A stretch of DNA of 64,000 nt from Lactococcus taiwanensis (GTDB lineage: Bacteria > Bacillota > Bacilli > Lactobacillales > Streptococcaceae), in assembly GCF_014905395.1 (NCBI RefSeq), contig NZ_BNDT01000001.1, forward strand, positions 124,001-188,000. The letters are read 5' to 3'. Shown here piece after piece: positions 1-10,004 of the stretch. A model generated the notes under the pieces. It ran no database searches. It saw only the letters and a program-made list of their open reading frames with translations, and had not been told where the DNA came from. Both the position numbers and the translations under genes were made by a program. How positions within the stretch are numbered: the first letter of the stretch is position 1; every line of letters begins with the position of its first letter.

Positions 1-45
1 GTAAAGCTTGAAGTTTTAAAAGTAGTGACCTCTATCAGAAAATAA
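1..45 (+). CDS. Possible 3' end of an upstream gene (partial)
   Basis: Frame 1 is open from the left window edge for 14 codons (ending in V-V-T-S-I-R-K) and closes with TAA at 43-45. In streptococci and lactococci a HAD-family phosphatase gene often precedes ftsY, so this may be its tail, but fourteen codons do not allow identification. It could equally be chance. Confidence 0.3.
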   Translation, partial: VKLEVLKVVTSIRK

Positions 46-57
46 AGTGTAAAATAG

Positions 58-83
58 AATGAACTCGGTTCATTTAAAAGGAG
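58..83 (+). promoter_or_regulatory. ftsY leader hairpin and ribosome binding site
   Basis: A perfect 7-bp hairpin (AATGAAC, loop TCG, GTTCATT, 58-74) stands directly before the Shine-Dalgarno AAAGGAG (77-83), which serves the GTG start at 90. A TAGAAT -10-like hexamer (55-60) overlaps the hairpin, so the hairpin may instead be an operator. Confidence 0.4.
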
Positions 84-89
84 AAAAAA

Positions 90-1448
90 GTGGGACTTTT
101 TGACCGATTATTTGGTAAGAAAAAACAAGAAGAACAAGTAGTAAATGAAGAACAACTTGCAGCAGATCAGCAAGAACAAATCACTGATGAGCCTGTCAGT
201 ACAGTTATTGAAGAGAAAAAGCACGCTGACCAAAAAGTAGAACAAAAAGAGGAATCTGTCGTTCCTAAAGAGGGGCTATCGTCAGCCCAACCCAAGGACA
301 GTGAACAAGTGCTACCTCGTCCGACCGCTGAACCTACATTAGTCAATCCATCAGAAGAAACTTCCGAAAACGAGGAAGTATCAGCTGAGCCTGTTGTAAC
401 AGAGCCACAGATCAAACCTACTTCTGATATGCCGGTCAGTCCTATTGCTGAGCCTGTTGCAGAAGAGGAAGATATCGTGATTGATATTGATGCCTTAGCT
501 GATATCTTTACTCAATCTCGCGAAGAAACTGAAAAAAAATATGAACAATCGCTTTCCCTGACCCGTAAGACTTTTGCGGATGGGTTCAATGAACTTTTTG
601 CAAATTTCCGTACCGTGGATGAGGAATTCTTTGAAGAACTTGAAGAAACCTTAATCATGTCCGATGTGGGTGTGGATTTGGCGATGGAAATTACTGAGGA
701 ATTACGTAAAGAAGCCAAATTAGTTAATGCTAAATCCACGGATGATTTACGTCAACTGATTATTGAAAAAATTGTTGATAAGTTTGACGGGGAAAAACTC
801 CCTTCACGTCTGGATATTCAACCAGAAGGTTTAACGGTTTTACTTTTTGTTGGGGTAAATGGTGTTGGGAAAACAACGACGATTGGTAAACTTGCTGCGC
901 GGTACAAAAATGAAGGAAAACGCGTTTTACTTGCCGCTGCCGACACTTTCCGGGCAGGTGCTATTGATCAATTAGTTGAATGGGGCAATCGTTCCGCAGT
1001 TGAAGTAGTCACAAAACCAGCGGGTTCAGATCCAGCAGCAGTTGTTTTTGACGCTCTCGCAAAAGCTAAAGCTGACAATTATGATATTTTACTTGTGGAC
1101 ACTGCGGGTCGTTTGCAAAATAAAGATAATCTGATGAAAGAGCTGGAAAAAATTGGTAAAGTGATTAAACGAGAAATTCCAGATGCTCCGCATGAAACGA
1201 TTTTGGCACTTGATGCAACAACAGGCCAAAATGCCATTCAACAAGCCAAAGAATTTTCTGCCGTCACACCGATTTCAGGAATCGCTCTGACCAAACTTGA
1301 TGGTTCAGCAAAAGGTGGGATTGTTTTATCCATCGTGCAAAGTCTTAAAATTCCGGTCAAATTAATCGGTTTGGGCGAAAAACTTAATGATTTACAGGAT
1401 TTTGATGAAGAATTCTTTGTCAGAGGCCTTTTCAAAGAATTGTTATAA
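90..1448 (+). CDS. ftsY: Signal recognition particle receptor FtsY
   Basis: FtsY is the SRP receptor GTPase that docks ribosome-SRP complexes at the membrane for co-translational insertion. The 452-residue protein has a basic N-terminus, a long acidic linker (about residues 12-130, rich in E, Q and P) and the NG domain. The P-loop [10 protein letters not shown] is near residue 255, DTAGR near 337 and TKLDG near 401. The start is GTG, set by AAAGGAG 6 nt upstream. The acidic linker contains two degenerate copies of the CTGAC-N6-GTCAG palindrome (182-201 and 423-441), read as T-D-E-P-V-S and S-D-M-P-V-S. A terminator follows. Confidence 0.97.
   Translation: MGLFDRLFGKKKQEEQVVNEEQLAADQQEQITDEPVSTVIEEKKHADQKVEQKEESVVPKEGLSSAQPKDSEQVLPRPTAEPTLVNPSEETSENEEVSAEPVVTEPQIKPTSDMPVSPIAEPVAEEEDIVIDIDALADIFTQSREETEKKYEQSLSLTRKTFADGFNELFANFRTVDEEFFEELEETLIMSDVGVDLAMEITEELRKEAKLVNAKSTDDLRQLIIEKIVDKFDGEKLPSRLDIQPEGLTVLLFVGVNGVGKTTTIGKLAARYKNEGKRVLLAAADTFRAGAIDQLVEWGNRSAVEVVTKPAGSDPAAVVFDALAKAKADNYDILLVDTAGRLQNKDNLMKELEKIGKVIKREIPDAPHETILALDATTGQNAIQQAKEFSAVTPISGIALTKLDGSAKGGIVLSIVQSLKIPVKLIGLGEKLNDLQDFDEEFFVRGLFKELL
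182..201. repeat. Dispersed palindrome, degenerate copy in ftsY
   Basis: ACTGAT-GAGCCT-GTCAGTA: the right arm is perfect and the left arm has T for the inner C. It lies in the FtsY acidic linker in the frame read T-D-x-x-V-S. Confidence 0.45.
423..441. repeat. Dispersed palindrome, second degenerate copy in ftsY
   Basis: TCTGAT-ATGCCG-GTCAGTC: same left-arm change as the copy at 182, same reading frame (S-D-M-P-V-S), same linker. Confidence 0.4.
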
Positions 1449-1457
1449 TCAATAAAT

Positions 1458-1490
1458 AAAAGGGAGAAATAAAATAGCTCCTTTTTATTT
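1458..1490 (+). terminator. ftsY terminator
   Basis: A 9-bp stem (1458-1466 with 1478-1486, one G-T pair) followed by a T-rich tract, 10 nt after the ftsY stop. Confidence 0.8.
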
Positions 1491-1506
1491 TATTTTCCAT
1501 CACGGT

Positions 1507-1535
1507 TTGAAAAAATTGAAAATTTAAGGTAAAAT
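1507..1535 (+). promoter_or_regulatory. prs promoter
   Basis: -35 TTGAAA (1507-1512), 17-bp spacer, -10 TAAAAT (1530-1535). It gives a leader of about 50 nt before prs. Confidence 0.65.
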
Positions 1536-1590
1536 AAGAATACATAAAATTGAACCTCTGTGTTCTGTAGGAATTAAAGAAAGGCTCTTC

Positions 1591-2565
1591 ATGTCGTATT
1601 CAAATTTGAAGTTGTTTTCGCTCTCTTCCAACCATGAATTAGCACAAAAAGTTGCTAAAGAAATCGGAATTGAGCTCGGAAAAGTAAGCGTTGGTGCTCA
1701 CTCAGATGGCGAAACTATCGTACATATTGATGAATCAGTCCGTGGTGACCATGTATTCATCCTTCAGTCAACAAGTGACCCTGTCAATGATAACCTGATG
1801 GAACTTTTGATCATGATGGATGCCTTACGTCGTGCCTCAGCTGCATCAATTAACATCGTCTTGCCTTATTATGGTTATGCTCGTCAAGACCGTAAAGCGC
1901 GTGCGCGTGAACCAATCACCTCTAAACTTGTAGCAAACATGCTTCAAATTGCTGGTGCAGACCGTCTGATTACATTTGACCTTCACGCTCCCCAAATTCA
2001 AGGATTCTTCAATATTCCTGTTGACCACTTGATGGGTTCACCATTGATTGCGGAATATTTCCGCCGTCAACTGGTCTATGCTGGTGATGATATCGTAGTC
2101 GTTTCACCTGACCATGGTGGAGTTGGACGTGCACGTAAGTTGGCTAATTTCTTGAAAGCACCACTTGCTATTATTGACAAACGCCGTCCACGTGCAAATG
2201 TCGCAGAAATCATGAACATTATCGGGGATGTAAAAGGTAAAAAATGTATCTTAATTGATGATATGATTGACACTGCCGGTACCATCACCCTCGCTGCGAA
2301 TGCTCTGAAAGAATTGGGTGCAACAGAAGTCTATGCGTCATGTACGCACGCCGTACTTTCAGGACCAGCAATCGAGCGCATTAATAATTCAGCAATTACT
2401 AAACTTGTTGTTTTGGACACCATCGAAATGCCAGAAGAACGTCAAAGTGAAAAAATTGTTAAGTTATCAATTGCACACTTGCTTGCTGACGCAATTATCC
2501 GCATTCATGAAAGTCGTCCCTTGTCACCACTTTATGAATTGCATCTTCCTTCAGAACAAATCTAA
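1591..2565 (+). CDS. prs: Ribose-phosphate pyrophosphokinase
   Basis: Makes PRPP from ribose 5-phosphate and ATP for purine, pyrimidine, NAD, histidine and tryptophan synthesis; cytosolic. The 324 residues match the usual family length. The catalytic-loop region with [10 protein letters not shown] is near residues 130-140, and the PRPP-binding loop [11 protein letters not shown] near 220-231. The ATG follows an AAAGG-type ribosome site. The gene has its own promoter and ends before a compact terminator, so it is probably monocistronic. Confidence 0.97.
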   Translation: MSYSNLKLFSLSSNHELAQKVAKEIGIELGKVSVGAHSDGETIVHIDESVRGDHVFILQSTSDPVNDNLMELLIMMDALRRASAASINIVLPYYGYARQDRKARAREPITSKLVANMLQIAGADRLITFDLHAPQIQGFFNIPVDHLMGSPLIAEYFRRQLVYAGDDIVVVSPDHGGVGRARKLANFLKAPLAIIDKRRPRANVAEIMNIIGDVKGKKCILIDDMIDTAGTITLAANALKELGATEVYASCTHAVLSGPAIERINNSAITKLVVLDTIEMPEERQSEKIVKLSIAHLLADAIIRIHESRPLSPLYELHLPSEQI

Positions 2566-2633
2566 AAGCTGATGTTTTTCCTCACTTACTTGGCTTATAC
2601 AGAGCTAAGTCGAGAGAGGATAATAGCAGTTTC

Positions 2634-2656
2634 AAGCGGCCGTAGGTCGCTTTTTT
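2634..2656 (+). terminator. prs terminator
   Basis: 8-bp stem AAGCGGCC / GGTCGCTT (one G-T pair), 3-nt loop GTA, then six T. It ends five bases before the next start codon. Confidence 0.8.
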
Positions 2657-2661
2657 GAAAA

Positions 2662-3333
2662 ATGGAACTAGAAAAAATAAAAAAACTTTATGAAAATGTT
2701 GATCCAAATCAACTGACAGCTCGTGAAAAGTTACTGACAGCGTTACTATTTACTGACGATGTGGTCAGTACCGACAAGCTCCCCAATGGGCGTTATCGCA
2801 TGCTCCAGTTTTCGAGCAATGATTTTTTAGAGTTAGAAAGTACCCTCAAGCTCTTGTTGCCAGATTTTGTGAAAAGCAATGCTCAGGAGCAATATGTGAT
2901 TGAAGCTTTTTCAACGGATAGCCCGACAAAATCGGAACTTTTTGATATTTTTCAAACGCTTGCGCAAGATAGAGGAGAAGAAGTTTCGCTCTATATTGGG
3001 CGTTTTGTGGATAAAAATAAGCTTTCAGCAACTTACAGCATAGAACGTGAAATTTTTCAAAGTCACAAGGGCTTTAGTGAATATATCTTATCAGAAAGCT
3101 TAACGCATTTTGATTTTCCAATGTTAGAGGAAATTCGCCAGGAACTTCTAGCAAACGGTGACGATCAAACGCTAGTGCGAACCCTCTATAAAACAGGGGG
3201 AAATCAAACACAAGCAGCTAAGGCGCTTTATATTCATCGTAATACCTTAATTAATAAAGTTAAAAAATATGAGCAAAAGTATGGTTTGCAACTTACAGGA
3301 AGTGATCTCGTGCTTGCTTTTAATTTATTATAA
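2662..3333 (+). CDS. PucR/CdaR-type helix-turn-helix protein
   Basis: A 223-residue protein whose C-terminus (about 170-215) reads as the PucR-family HTH: a G-G-N-x-T-x-A-A-x-x-L-x-I-H-R-N-T-L pattern followed by an amphipathic helix. The N-terminal 160 residues resemble no sensor domain I know. It may be a transcription regulator of unknown target. The ATG is unusual: it lies directly after the prs terminator, has no Shine-Dalgarno, and cannot be extended because an in-frame TGA lies 6 nt upstream. An upstream GAGAGGA (about 2612-2619) is 43 nt away. A perfect copy of the dispersed palindrome sits at residues 31-36 (T-D-D-V-V-S). Confidence 0.7.
   Translation: MELEKIKKLYENVDPNQLTAREKLLTALLFTDDVVSTDKLPNGRYRMLQFSSNDFLELESTLKLLLPDFVKSNAQEQYVIEAFSTDSPTKSELFDIFQTLAQDRGEEVSLYIGRFVDKNKLSATYSIEREIFQSHKGFSEYILSESLTHFDFPMLEEIRQELLANGDDQTLVRTLYKTGGNQTQAAKALYIHRNTLINKVKKYEQKYGLQLTGSDLVLAFNLL
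2751..2770. repeat. Dispersed palindrome (in coding sequence)
   Basis: TACTGAC-GATGTG-GTCAGTA with perfect 7-bp arms. In the HTH gene it is read T-D-D-V-V-S. Confidence 0.85.
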
Positions 3334-3416
3334 ACTCACTTTAAACGACATTTACTTAGTCATGAAAGGAATGGAGTGTTTTAAGCTAAATTTAGTAAAA
3401 CCTCCCATCTTAATTT

Positions 3417-5906
3417 ATGGAATACAATCATCAAGAAATAGAAGCCAAATGGCAAAAATACTGGGCGGATAATAAAACTTTCCGTACAGGAACTGACAAA
3501 AATAAACCAAAATTTTATGCCCTCGACATGTTTCCTTACCCGTCCGGTGCAGGACTTCACGTAGGACACCCAGAAGGTTATACGGCAACGGATATTTTGA
3601 GCCGTTACAAACGCGCTCAAGGGTTCAATGTGCTTCATCCTATGGGCTGGGATGCCTTTGGTTTACCTGCTGAACAATATGCAATGGATACAGGAAATGA
3701 CCCAGCAGAATTTACAGCTGAAAATATTGCTAACTTTAAACGTCAAATCAATAGTTTAGGTTTTAGTTATGACTGGGAACGTGAAGTTAATACAACTGAC
3801 CCAAATTTTTATAAATGGACACAGTGGATTTTTACTAAACTTTATGAAAAAGGGTTAGCTTATGAAGCAGAAGTAGCTGTTAACTGGGTTGAAGAACTCG
3901 GAACGGCTATTGCCAATGAAGAAGTGCTTCCAGACGGAACTTCTGAACGCGGGGGATATCCTGTTGTTCGTAAACCAATGCGCCAATGGATGCTTAAAAT
4001 TACAGCTTATGCGGAACGTTTACTTGAAGACCTTGAAGAAGTGGATTGGCCTGAATCAATCAAAGAAATGCAACGTCACTGGATTGGTAAATCCGTCGGT
4101 GCAGATGTTACCTTCAATGTAGAAGGTACAGACGAAGCTTTTGAAGTTTTCACAACCCGTCCAGATACACTGTTTGGTGCAACTTACGCTGTCCTTGCGC
4201 CAGAGCACCCTCTTGTTGATAAGATTACTACGCCGGAACAAGCTCAAGCAGTTGCGGACTATAAACATCAAGCTAGCCTCAAATCTGACTTAGCACGTAC
4301 GGACCTTGCAAAAGAAAAGACGGGAGCCTTTACGGGTGCCTATGCGATTAATCCAGTCAATGGTAAAAAAATGCCGATTTGGGTGGCAGATTATGTGCTT
4401 GCTTCATACGGACATGGCGCCGTTATGGCAGTTCCAGCTCACGACGAACGTGACTGGGAATTTGCTAAGGTCTATGGACTTGAAATTTTGCCTGTTGTTG
4501 AAGGTGGAAATGTAGAAGAAGCTGTTTATACAGAAGATGGCCCTCATATTAATTCAGAATTTTTGAATGGACTTGACAAAGCGCAAGCGATTGAAAAAGC
4601 CATTGCATTTTTAGAAGAAAAGAAAATTGGGAAAAAGAAAATCACTTACCGCTTGCGTGACTGGCTCTTTAGTCGTCAACGTTACTGGGGTGAACCAATC
4701 CCAATTATTCATTGGGAAGATGGCACATCAACCGCTGTTCCAGAAGATGAACTCCCACTTGTTTTACCAGTAACTTCTGATATCAAACCTTCAGGAACAG
4801 GTGAGTCTCCTTTGGCTAACTTGACCGATTGGTTGGAAGTCACACGCGCAGACGGGGTTAAAGGACGCCGAGAAACGAATACAATGCCACAATGGGCAGG
4901 CTCAAGTTGGTACTACCTTCGCTATATTGACCCAAATAATAGCGAAGCCTTGGCAGACCCAGAACTTCTCAAAGAATGGTTGCCAGTTGATATCTATGTA
5001 GGAGGGGCTGAACATGCTGTTCTTCACTTACTTTACGCTCGTTTCTGGCATAAAGTGCTTTATGATTTAGGCGTTGTTCCAACTAAGGAACCTTTCCAAA
5101 AACTCTTTAACCAAGGAATGATTCTCGGAACCTCTTATCGTGATCATCGTGGGGCCTTAGTGGCAACTGATAAGGTTGAAAAACGTGATGGTGGCTTTTA
5201 CCATATGGAAACAGGTGAAGCCCTTGAACAAGCTCCAGCTAAAATGTCTAAATCTCTTAAAAACGTGGTTAATCCTGATGATGTTGTTGAACATTATGGA
5301 GCTGATACGTTACGTGTTTATGAAATGTTTATGGGTCCACTTGATGCAAGTATTCCATGGTCAGAAGAAGGGCTTGAAGGGGCTCGTAAGTTCCTTGACC
5401 GTGTCGTGCGTATGATTGAAAACTCTGAGATTACAGAAGGGTCGACAGGTGAACTGGATAAGGTTTACCACGAAACCGTCAAAAATGTAACGGAGCGTTT
5501 GGATCATATGTACTTTAACACAGCCATTTCTCAGCTTATGATTTTTGTAAATAGCGCTAATAAGGCTAAAGCCCTCCCCCGTGACTATGCAAAAGGTTTT
5601 GTACAACTTTTGGCGCCATTTGCTCCCCATATCGCTGAAGAGCTTTGGGTTAAACTTGGTGAAAAACCAGGGATTTCTTATGTGGCATGGCCAACTTATG
5701 ATGAAAGTAAGTTAGTAGAATCAGAAGTTGAGATTGTTGTTCAAATCAACGGAAAACTTAAAGCTAAAATCAAGATTGCGAAAGATCTCTCACGCGAGGA
5801 ACTCAGCAAACTTGGACAAGAAGCTGTTGCACAGGCTCTTGAAGGAAAAAATGTGATTAAAGTCATTGCGGTTCCTAATAAACTAGTGAATATTGTTGTA
5901 AAATAG
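3417..5906 (+). CDS. leuS: Leucyl-tRNA synthetase
   Basis: Charges tRNA-Leu with leucine; class I synthetase. The 829 residues are normal for the bacterial form. It has the HIGH-type motif in [15 protein letters not shown] (about residues 40-54), the editing (CP1) domain around 225-420 with [12 protein letters not shown], and KMSKS near residue 609. The ATG at 3417 begins [12 protein letters not shown], as in streptococcal homologues, but no purine-rich ribosome site lies just upstream; the nearest, AAAGGAATGGAG, is about 43 nt away. No T-box leader was found. A strong terminator follows. Confidence 0.98.
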   Translation: MEYNHQEIEAKWQKYWADNKTFRTGTDKNKPKFYALDMFPYPSGAGLHVGHPEGYTATDILSRYKRAQGFNVLHPMGWDAFGLPAEQYAMDTGNDPAEFTAENIANFKRQINSLGFSYDWEREVNTTDPNFYKWTQWIFTKLYEKGLAYEAEVAVNWVEELGTAIANEEVLPDGTSERGGYPVVRKPMRQWMLKITAYAERLLEDLEEVDWPESIKEMQRHWIGKSVGADVTFNVEGTDEAFEVFTTRPDTLFGATYAVLAPEHPLVDKITTPEQAQAVADYKHQASLKSDLARTDLAKEKTGAFTGAYAINPVNGKKMPIWVADYVLASYGHGAVMAVPAHDERDWEFAKVYGLEILPVVEGGNVEEAVYTEDGPHINSEFLNGLDKAQAIEKAIAFLEEKKIGKKKITYRLRDWLFSRQRYWGEPIPIIHWEDGTSTAVPEDELPLVLPVTSDIKPSGTGESPLANLTDWLEVTRADGVKGRRETNTMPQWAGSSWYYLRYIDPNNSEALADPELLKEWLPVDIYVGGAEHAVLHLLYARFWHKVLYDLGVVPTKEPFQKLFNQGMILGTSYRDHRGALVATDKVEKRDGGFYHMETGEALEQAPAKMSKSLKNVVNPDDVVEHYGADTLRVYEMFMGPLDASIPWSEEGLEGARKFLDRVVRMIENSEITEGSTGELDKVYHETVKNVTERLDHMYFNTAISQLMIFVNSANKAKALPRDYAKGFVQLLAPFAPHIAEELWVKLGEKPGISYVAWPTYDESKLVESEVEIVVQINGKLKAKIKIAKDLSREELSKLGQEAVAQALEGKNVIKVIAVPNKLVNIVVK

Positions 5907-5915
5907 AACTTTATA

Positions 5916-5950
5916 AACCCTCCTGACAGAAACGTCAGGAGGGTTTTTTT
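5916..5950 (+). terminator. leuS terminator
   Basis: Perfect 12-bp stem (5916-5927 with 5934-5945), 6-nt loop, then a T tract. The stem top is CTGAC-AGAAAC-GTCAG, so its core matches the dispersed palindrome although the outer bases differ. Confidence 0.95.
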
Positions 5951-6052
5951 GAGCGGACATGTCGTTGCCATGTTTTTTTGTAACCTTAAAAATTCAAAAC
6001 AAAATATCTCCGAAATAAAGTCACATTAGTAATCTTATCGAAATAAAAGTGG

Positions 6053-6082
6053 TATAATCGTATTAATAAATTTTTTATTAAT
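6053..6082 (+). promoter_or_regulatory. Promoter and leader hairpin of the MucBP gene
   Basis: -10 TATAAT at 6053-6058 with a weak -35. A perfect 9-bp AT hairpin (ATTAATAAA / TTTATTAAT, 6062-6082) lies immediately downstream and hides the first ATG at 6081. Confidence 0.45.
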
Positions 6083-6125
6083 GAAATTTTTAAAAAATTT
6101 GGCAATTTTTAGAAATCAGGTGATT

Positions 6126-9100
6126 ATGAAAGGGAAAAAACGATTAATTACGCTATGCTTTCTTCTTGTGCTGAGCTGTCTCATCACGATATCTGCTAAA
6201 GCCGCAACCACTAACACGCCAATGGTCATTAACAGCCAAGGCACTTTAACCAATGGTCTGCAGTACGCCGCCAAAGGCACGATTTCCTCCATTGCGGATA
6301 TTAGCAATGGCAGTTTTGACGCGAATCTCTTTGTCAATTCCGGCCAAGCTCCGGCAACTGTGCAAAAGGTCATGTTAAACGGCGCCATTCAGGTGGGTTC
6401 AAACAGTAGCTTTATTGTGAAGCAGGGAACACCCGTTTCACAAAGCGCAACGTCTGACACATTTAGTGTCAACTCAACTGACGCCACGTACCCATCTGTT
6501 TTAGTCACTCATGTGGGGCAAACACAGGCAGGAGAATCCCTTGATGTTTTAGTTACTGTCCAACAAGTGACGGACACGACGCCTGATAAAAGCACAGTGA
6601 CGCTATCAAGTGCTTCGGACGGTTCGATCAACGTGGGCACCTCCAATTTGGATGGGGTCAAAGTATCTTACCAATTTCAAGATAGCAACACACACCAACC
6701 CGTTACCCTCTTGATATTTCCCGTAATCGGAGACGTTGACTATACTCAACAATTTGCGCTTAATGGGACAGTTCTTGGAGCAGGAGCCAATCTTTCACAA
6801 GATGGCAATGGCCTTTTTACCTCTGATGGGACGCCCGTCAATGGTTTTGCGGACTATCCTTTGGGTGGGCTGCTTTACGAATTCTATGGCGACACCCTCA
6901 TCTCTACCTACAATAATAGGACGGATAATACCGTAGGCGATGGAGGCTTTGCTATTTTTGGCATGTACGGCTCCATCAAGGACATCCGGCTGACCTACCC
7001 TAACTCCAGTGCAACCCTTCATTTTATTGACGCTGCCACAAAACAGGAAATTCAGGCGCCAAAGACCTTTACGGGAAGTCAGTTTAGTGACTATAACTTG
7101 ACTGCACCAGCGCTTTCGGGCTACCGATTGGATACGAACCTAACGGATTCGAGCAAACTCTCTAGCACCTACCAAACGACAAATACAGCGATCAATCTCT
7201 ATTATGACAAACAAAGCACGGTGACGGTTCATTATTTGGATAGTACCACAGGGCAAGCGATTCAGGCACCACAAGTTAACACAGGCTATGCAACCGATAC
7301 CTATCAGCTGACAGCACCAAGCCTTTCAGGATATCGACTCAATCAACTAAAATCGGCTTCAGTCAGTCTCTCTGGAATCTATTCAAACAGTAACACCGAT
7401 CTCAACCTTTATTATGATAAGCAAAGTACCGTTACCCTTCATCTCCTTGATGCGTTCACAGGTCAGGTGATTCAAGCCCCACAAGTGACGAAAGGTTATG
7501 TAAATGATGCTTATCAACTAACAACGCCAAACCTTGCCAATTATCGCTTAGATAAAAAGTCACCCTTAACAAGCTTGTCAGGAAACTACAAAGCCGCGAA
7601 TACGGATATTACGCTCTATTATGACCAAGCGGCTACCGTAACGCTTCATCTGGTGGATCGCACGACCAGCAAGGCCAGCGTGCTTCAAAGTATTAGGCTA
7701 GACGGTTATGCGGGAGATGCCTATACGTATCGTCTGCCAAAGCTCCCGCTCTATCAAAGCCCACCTAATCCAACAGTAGTAGGAAATTATACGAATCAGG
7801 CGCAAGTTGTGACCGTCCCTTATGTCAAAACCGCAGGCACCTTGACGCTAAAATACGTCAACGCTCAAACTGGCAAAACCCTACTCCCTAGTGAACAATA
7901 CACCAGTAACCTCGGCGATTGGCAAGTAATCCATATCCCTAATATCACAAATTACGATTATCGAAATACTGGTGTAGAAGTTGCCTTTCAGCAATTACTC
8001 CCTCATCAATCAAGAACGCTGTATTATGATCCTAATGTTGACACAGTTAAGGTGGATTTTGAGGACGCCAACGGGCACGTGTTGGCCGGTTCCCAAACCT
8101 TGACAGGTTATTTCGGAAGCTCACGAGTGGTTAAAGCTCAGCCCATTAAAGGCTATCAGATTGCTTCGGGGCAACTGAGCAGGTATCCCGTCACTTTCAA
8201 TCGGCTTTATCAGCACTTGGTTTTCAAGTATCAACCGATTAAGGAACACATCACTTTCCACTTTGTCAATGACGCCGGGCAAAAAGTCTATACGTCGAAA
8301 ACCATCATGGGTACCTATGGTAGTGCGTATCACTTCCAACCCAGTGTTCCATGGTATGATAGTTTAACTTATGCCAGCCAAAAAAATATTACGGGTAAAT
8401 ACAGTCAGCCCAAGACCGATATAACTGTCCACTACACAAGGCGGCAAGCTTCCGTGACAATTATTGATAAAGACAACTGGGGTAATACGATCAAAATCTA
8501 CACCTTGAAAAGCTATGAAGGTCTGCACTACCGTTCAGTAAGCCCCTATTATTGGTGGCTAAATTGTACACTAGTTCTGGTCTCAGGCGAATACCGACAT
8601 CCAAAACAAACCATCATTGTAAAATATAATCATATTCCTGCTTATGTAAATGTGACTTTGACACTTGATGGTCAGCCTTGTGTGCGGTTAAAATTGATGG
8701 GATATTTAAACCAATGGCGAACCTATCACATTCCAAATCTGAATGACCCATGGCTTATCCCTTATCCAGGTCAAACTACAATGCGCTGGTATTTTAGTAC
8801 AGTCAATAATAGTGTAACAATTCCTTATACTCATATTGTGAGCAATGTGACCTTTAACTATTATGGCACCAATGGTATTTATCTTGGGACAAGCGGGGGC
8901 ATCAGTCACTGGGCAGGGACAGTTAATCACTACAGTGTACCAAACGAATTAGGTTATTATGATTTGATTGGTGGTTCTTATTACTCTGTTTTTTGGCAAA
9001 AATACAACCAAGTAGTAAATGTTTATTACAGATTTAATCCACCCGCGCAGGTAGTATACTATTCGAAAGAAGGAAGATCCTCCGCGTCTCTAAACAATCA

Positions 9101-9536
9101 CATCTCATCAAATGGTTTTTATAGAAGTCCATACGGATCAATTTCTGTTTCTCGCTCTGCCTACAATGTTAAAGAAGCAGAATTGACTGCTGAGGGGAGT
9201 TATTCTTCAAAAGGCTCAAACAAAAAATCATCAAGTGGAGTATGGGGATATATTTCCAACCAATACAATTTAGCAGTAGAAAGTGAGTCTCATTTTGATT
9301 GGGGAAGTGTTTTGCCTACCCTAACCGGTATAATCGCTTACGGTTTTGGTACTGCTGCAGCGGATGTTGCAGGAGCGGATGAGTCATATCAACCATATCA
9401 AAGTACAGGAAGAGTAAGACCAGACTGGGGAGGAGTTGGTGACGGCATAGGAGAGTTTGGGGAAGCTGAAGAAAGAGAAGAAGAGGAGCGTAGAGAAAGA
9501 GACGGAGAAGGAGGGACACCAAATGACCCTGAATAA
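6126..9536 (+). CDS. Large secreted MucBP-repeat surface protein
   Basis: A putative adhesin of 1136 residues. A signal peptide (basic MKGKKR, hydrophobic stretch, likely cut near AKA-A) is followed by a roughly 280-residue N-terminal region. After it come about ten MucBP-like repeats of about 68 residues (starting near nt 7018, 7219, 7429, 7636, 7841, 8047, 8251, 8452, 8642 and 8846), each opening V-T-hydrophobic-H-x-hydrophobic-D and closing L-Y-Y-D. MucBP modules bind mucin or other glycans. I chose the ATG at 6126 because AGGTG precedes it; an in-frame ATG at 6081 lacks a ribosome site. There is no LPXTG anchor. The last 60 residues are glycine- and then Glu/Arg-rich and look unlike the rest. 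The stop overlaps the next gene by 14 bp. Confidence 0.8.
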   Translation: MKGKKRLITLCFLLVLSCLITISAKAATTNTPMVINSQGTLTNGLQYAAKGTISSIADISNGSFDANLFVNSGQAPATVQKVMLNGAIQVGSNSSFIVKQGTPVSQSATSDTFSVNSTDATYPSVLVTHVGQTQAGESLDVLVTVQQVTDTTPDKSTVTLSSASDGSINVGTSNLDGVKVSYQFQDSNTHQPVTLLIFPVIGDVDYTQQFALNGTVLGAGANLSQDGNGLFTSDGTPVNGFADYPLGGLLYEFYGDTLISTYNNRTDNTVGDGGFAIFGMYGSIKDIRLTYPNSSATLHFIDAATKQEIQAPKTFTGSQFSDYNLTAPALSGYRLDTNLTDSSKLSSTYQTTNTAINLYYDKQSTVTVHYLDSTTGQAIQAPQVNTGYATDTYQLTAPSLSGYRLNQLKSASVSLSGIYSNSNTDLNLYYDKQSTVTLHLLDAFTGQVIQAPQVTKGYVNDAYQLTTPNLANYRLDKKSPLTSLSGNYKAANTDITLYYDQAATVTLHLVDRTTSKASVLQSIRLDGYAGDAYTYRLPKLPLYQSPPNPTVVGNYTNQAQVVTVPYVKTAGTLTLKYVNAQTGKTLLPSEQYTSNLGDWQVIHIPNITNYDYRNTGVEVAFQQLLPHQSRTLYYDPNVDTVKVDFEDANGHVLAGSQTLTGYFGSSRVVKAQPIKGYQIASGQLSRYPVTFNRLYQHLVFKYQPIKEHITFHFVNDAGQKVYTSKTIMGTYGSAYHFQPSVPWYDSLTYASQKNITGKYSQPKTDITVHYTRRQASVTIIDKDNWGNTIKIYTLKSYEGLHYRSVSPYYWWLNCTLVLVSGEYRHPKQTIIVKYNHIPAYVNVTLTLDGQPCVRLKLMGYLNQWRTYHIPNLNDPWLIPYPGQTTMRWYFSTVNNSVTIPYTHIVSNVTFNYYGTNGIYLGTSGGISHWAGTVNHYSVPNELGYYDLIGGSYYSVFWQKYNQVVNVYYRFNPPAQVVYYSKEGRSSASLNNHISSNGFYRSPYGSISVSRSAYNVKEAELTAEGSYSSKGSNKKSSSGVWGYISNQYNLAVESESHFDWGSVLPTLTGIIAYGFGTAAADVAGADESYQPYQSTGRVRPDWGGVGDGIGEFGEAEEREEEERRERDGEGGTPNDPE
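7018..9030 (+). repeat. Array of MucBP-type coding repeats
   Basis: Direct repeats of about 200-210 bp inside the surface-protein gene. The first four units (7018-7840) are the most alike and share a TATTATGA(C/T)AA junction at about 7200, 7411 and 7618. Later units are diverged. Confidence 0.7.
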
Positions 9537-9990
9537 AAAGCCTATCAATATAGATGATTTAAACAAATCGGTTAACAATCTTAATCGGCAAAGAGAAGAC
9601 TGGTTGAATGAAATAAACAATGACAAATTTCTTGCTCCTGTGAAAAAGCCTTACACGAAGAAAGAATCCAAACAGTATAAGGAGGTTTCCCAAGCTATTG
9701 ACAAACTTTTAGAAGATGATAATAAATCCATTGATGCTGAGCTGATTTTTCAGATAGCAAAGAGAAACTTGGAAAGCGGATTGTTCGATCCTTCAGAAGC
9801 TGAAGATTATATTATTCATGAATTATTGATGATAACAACAACACCGGGGAAACGAGGTATATCAGATGTAGAAAGAGAATATATCAACAATCGTCGAAAG
9901 ACCAATGGTCTAAAGGGGGCGGTTATATCAGTGATAGGACTTACTGTGCTATTTTTAGCTTGGGCAGTAAGGATGAGGTTTTTGAAGTAG
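9523..9990 (+). CDS. Hypothetical protein with C-terminal membrane segment
   Basis: 155 residues, family not recognised. The first 130 residues are hydrophilic and probably helical (many D, K and N). A hydrophobic segment near residues 133-150 is followed by a short basic tail, so the protein is probably tail-anchored. The ATG at 9523 is chosen for GGAGG 8 nt upstream; it overlaps the end of the MucBP gene, so translation is likely coupled. A frame-shifted remnant with a similar tail lies at 12409-12542. Confidence 0.6.
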   Translation: MTLNKKPINIDDLNKSVNNLNRQREDWLNEINNDKFLAPVKKPYTKKESKQYKEVSQAIDKLLEDDNKSIDAELIFQIAKRNLESGLFDPSEAEDYIIHELLMITTTPGKRGISDVEREYINNRRKTNGLKGAVISVIGLTVLFLAWAVRMRFLK

Positions 9991-10004
9991 AAAGTAAAGT
10001 GAAA

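Noticed and set aside
3334..3416. T-box riboswitch upstream of leuS
   Set aside because: The 83-nt gap is too short and has no T-box sequence or specifier stem.
3269..3472. 67-codon ORF between the HTH gene and leuS
   Set aside because: Overlaps the ends of both genes in another frame and lacks protein-like sequence.
6430..6480. TGACAC-ATTTA-GTGTCA inverted repeat in the MucBP gene as a palindrome-family copy
   Set aside because: Different arm sequence and a 5-base gap; likely chance in coding sequence.
9300..9330. LPTLTG sequence in the MucBP protein as a sortase motif
   Set aside because: It is not LPXTG, and no hydrophobic helix plus basic tail ends the protein.
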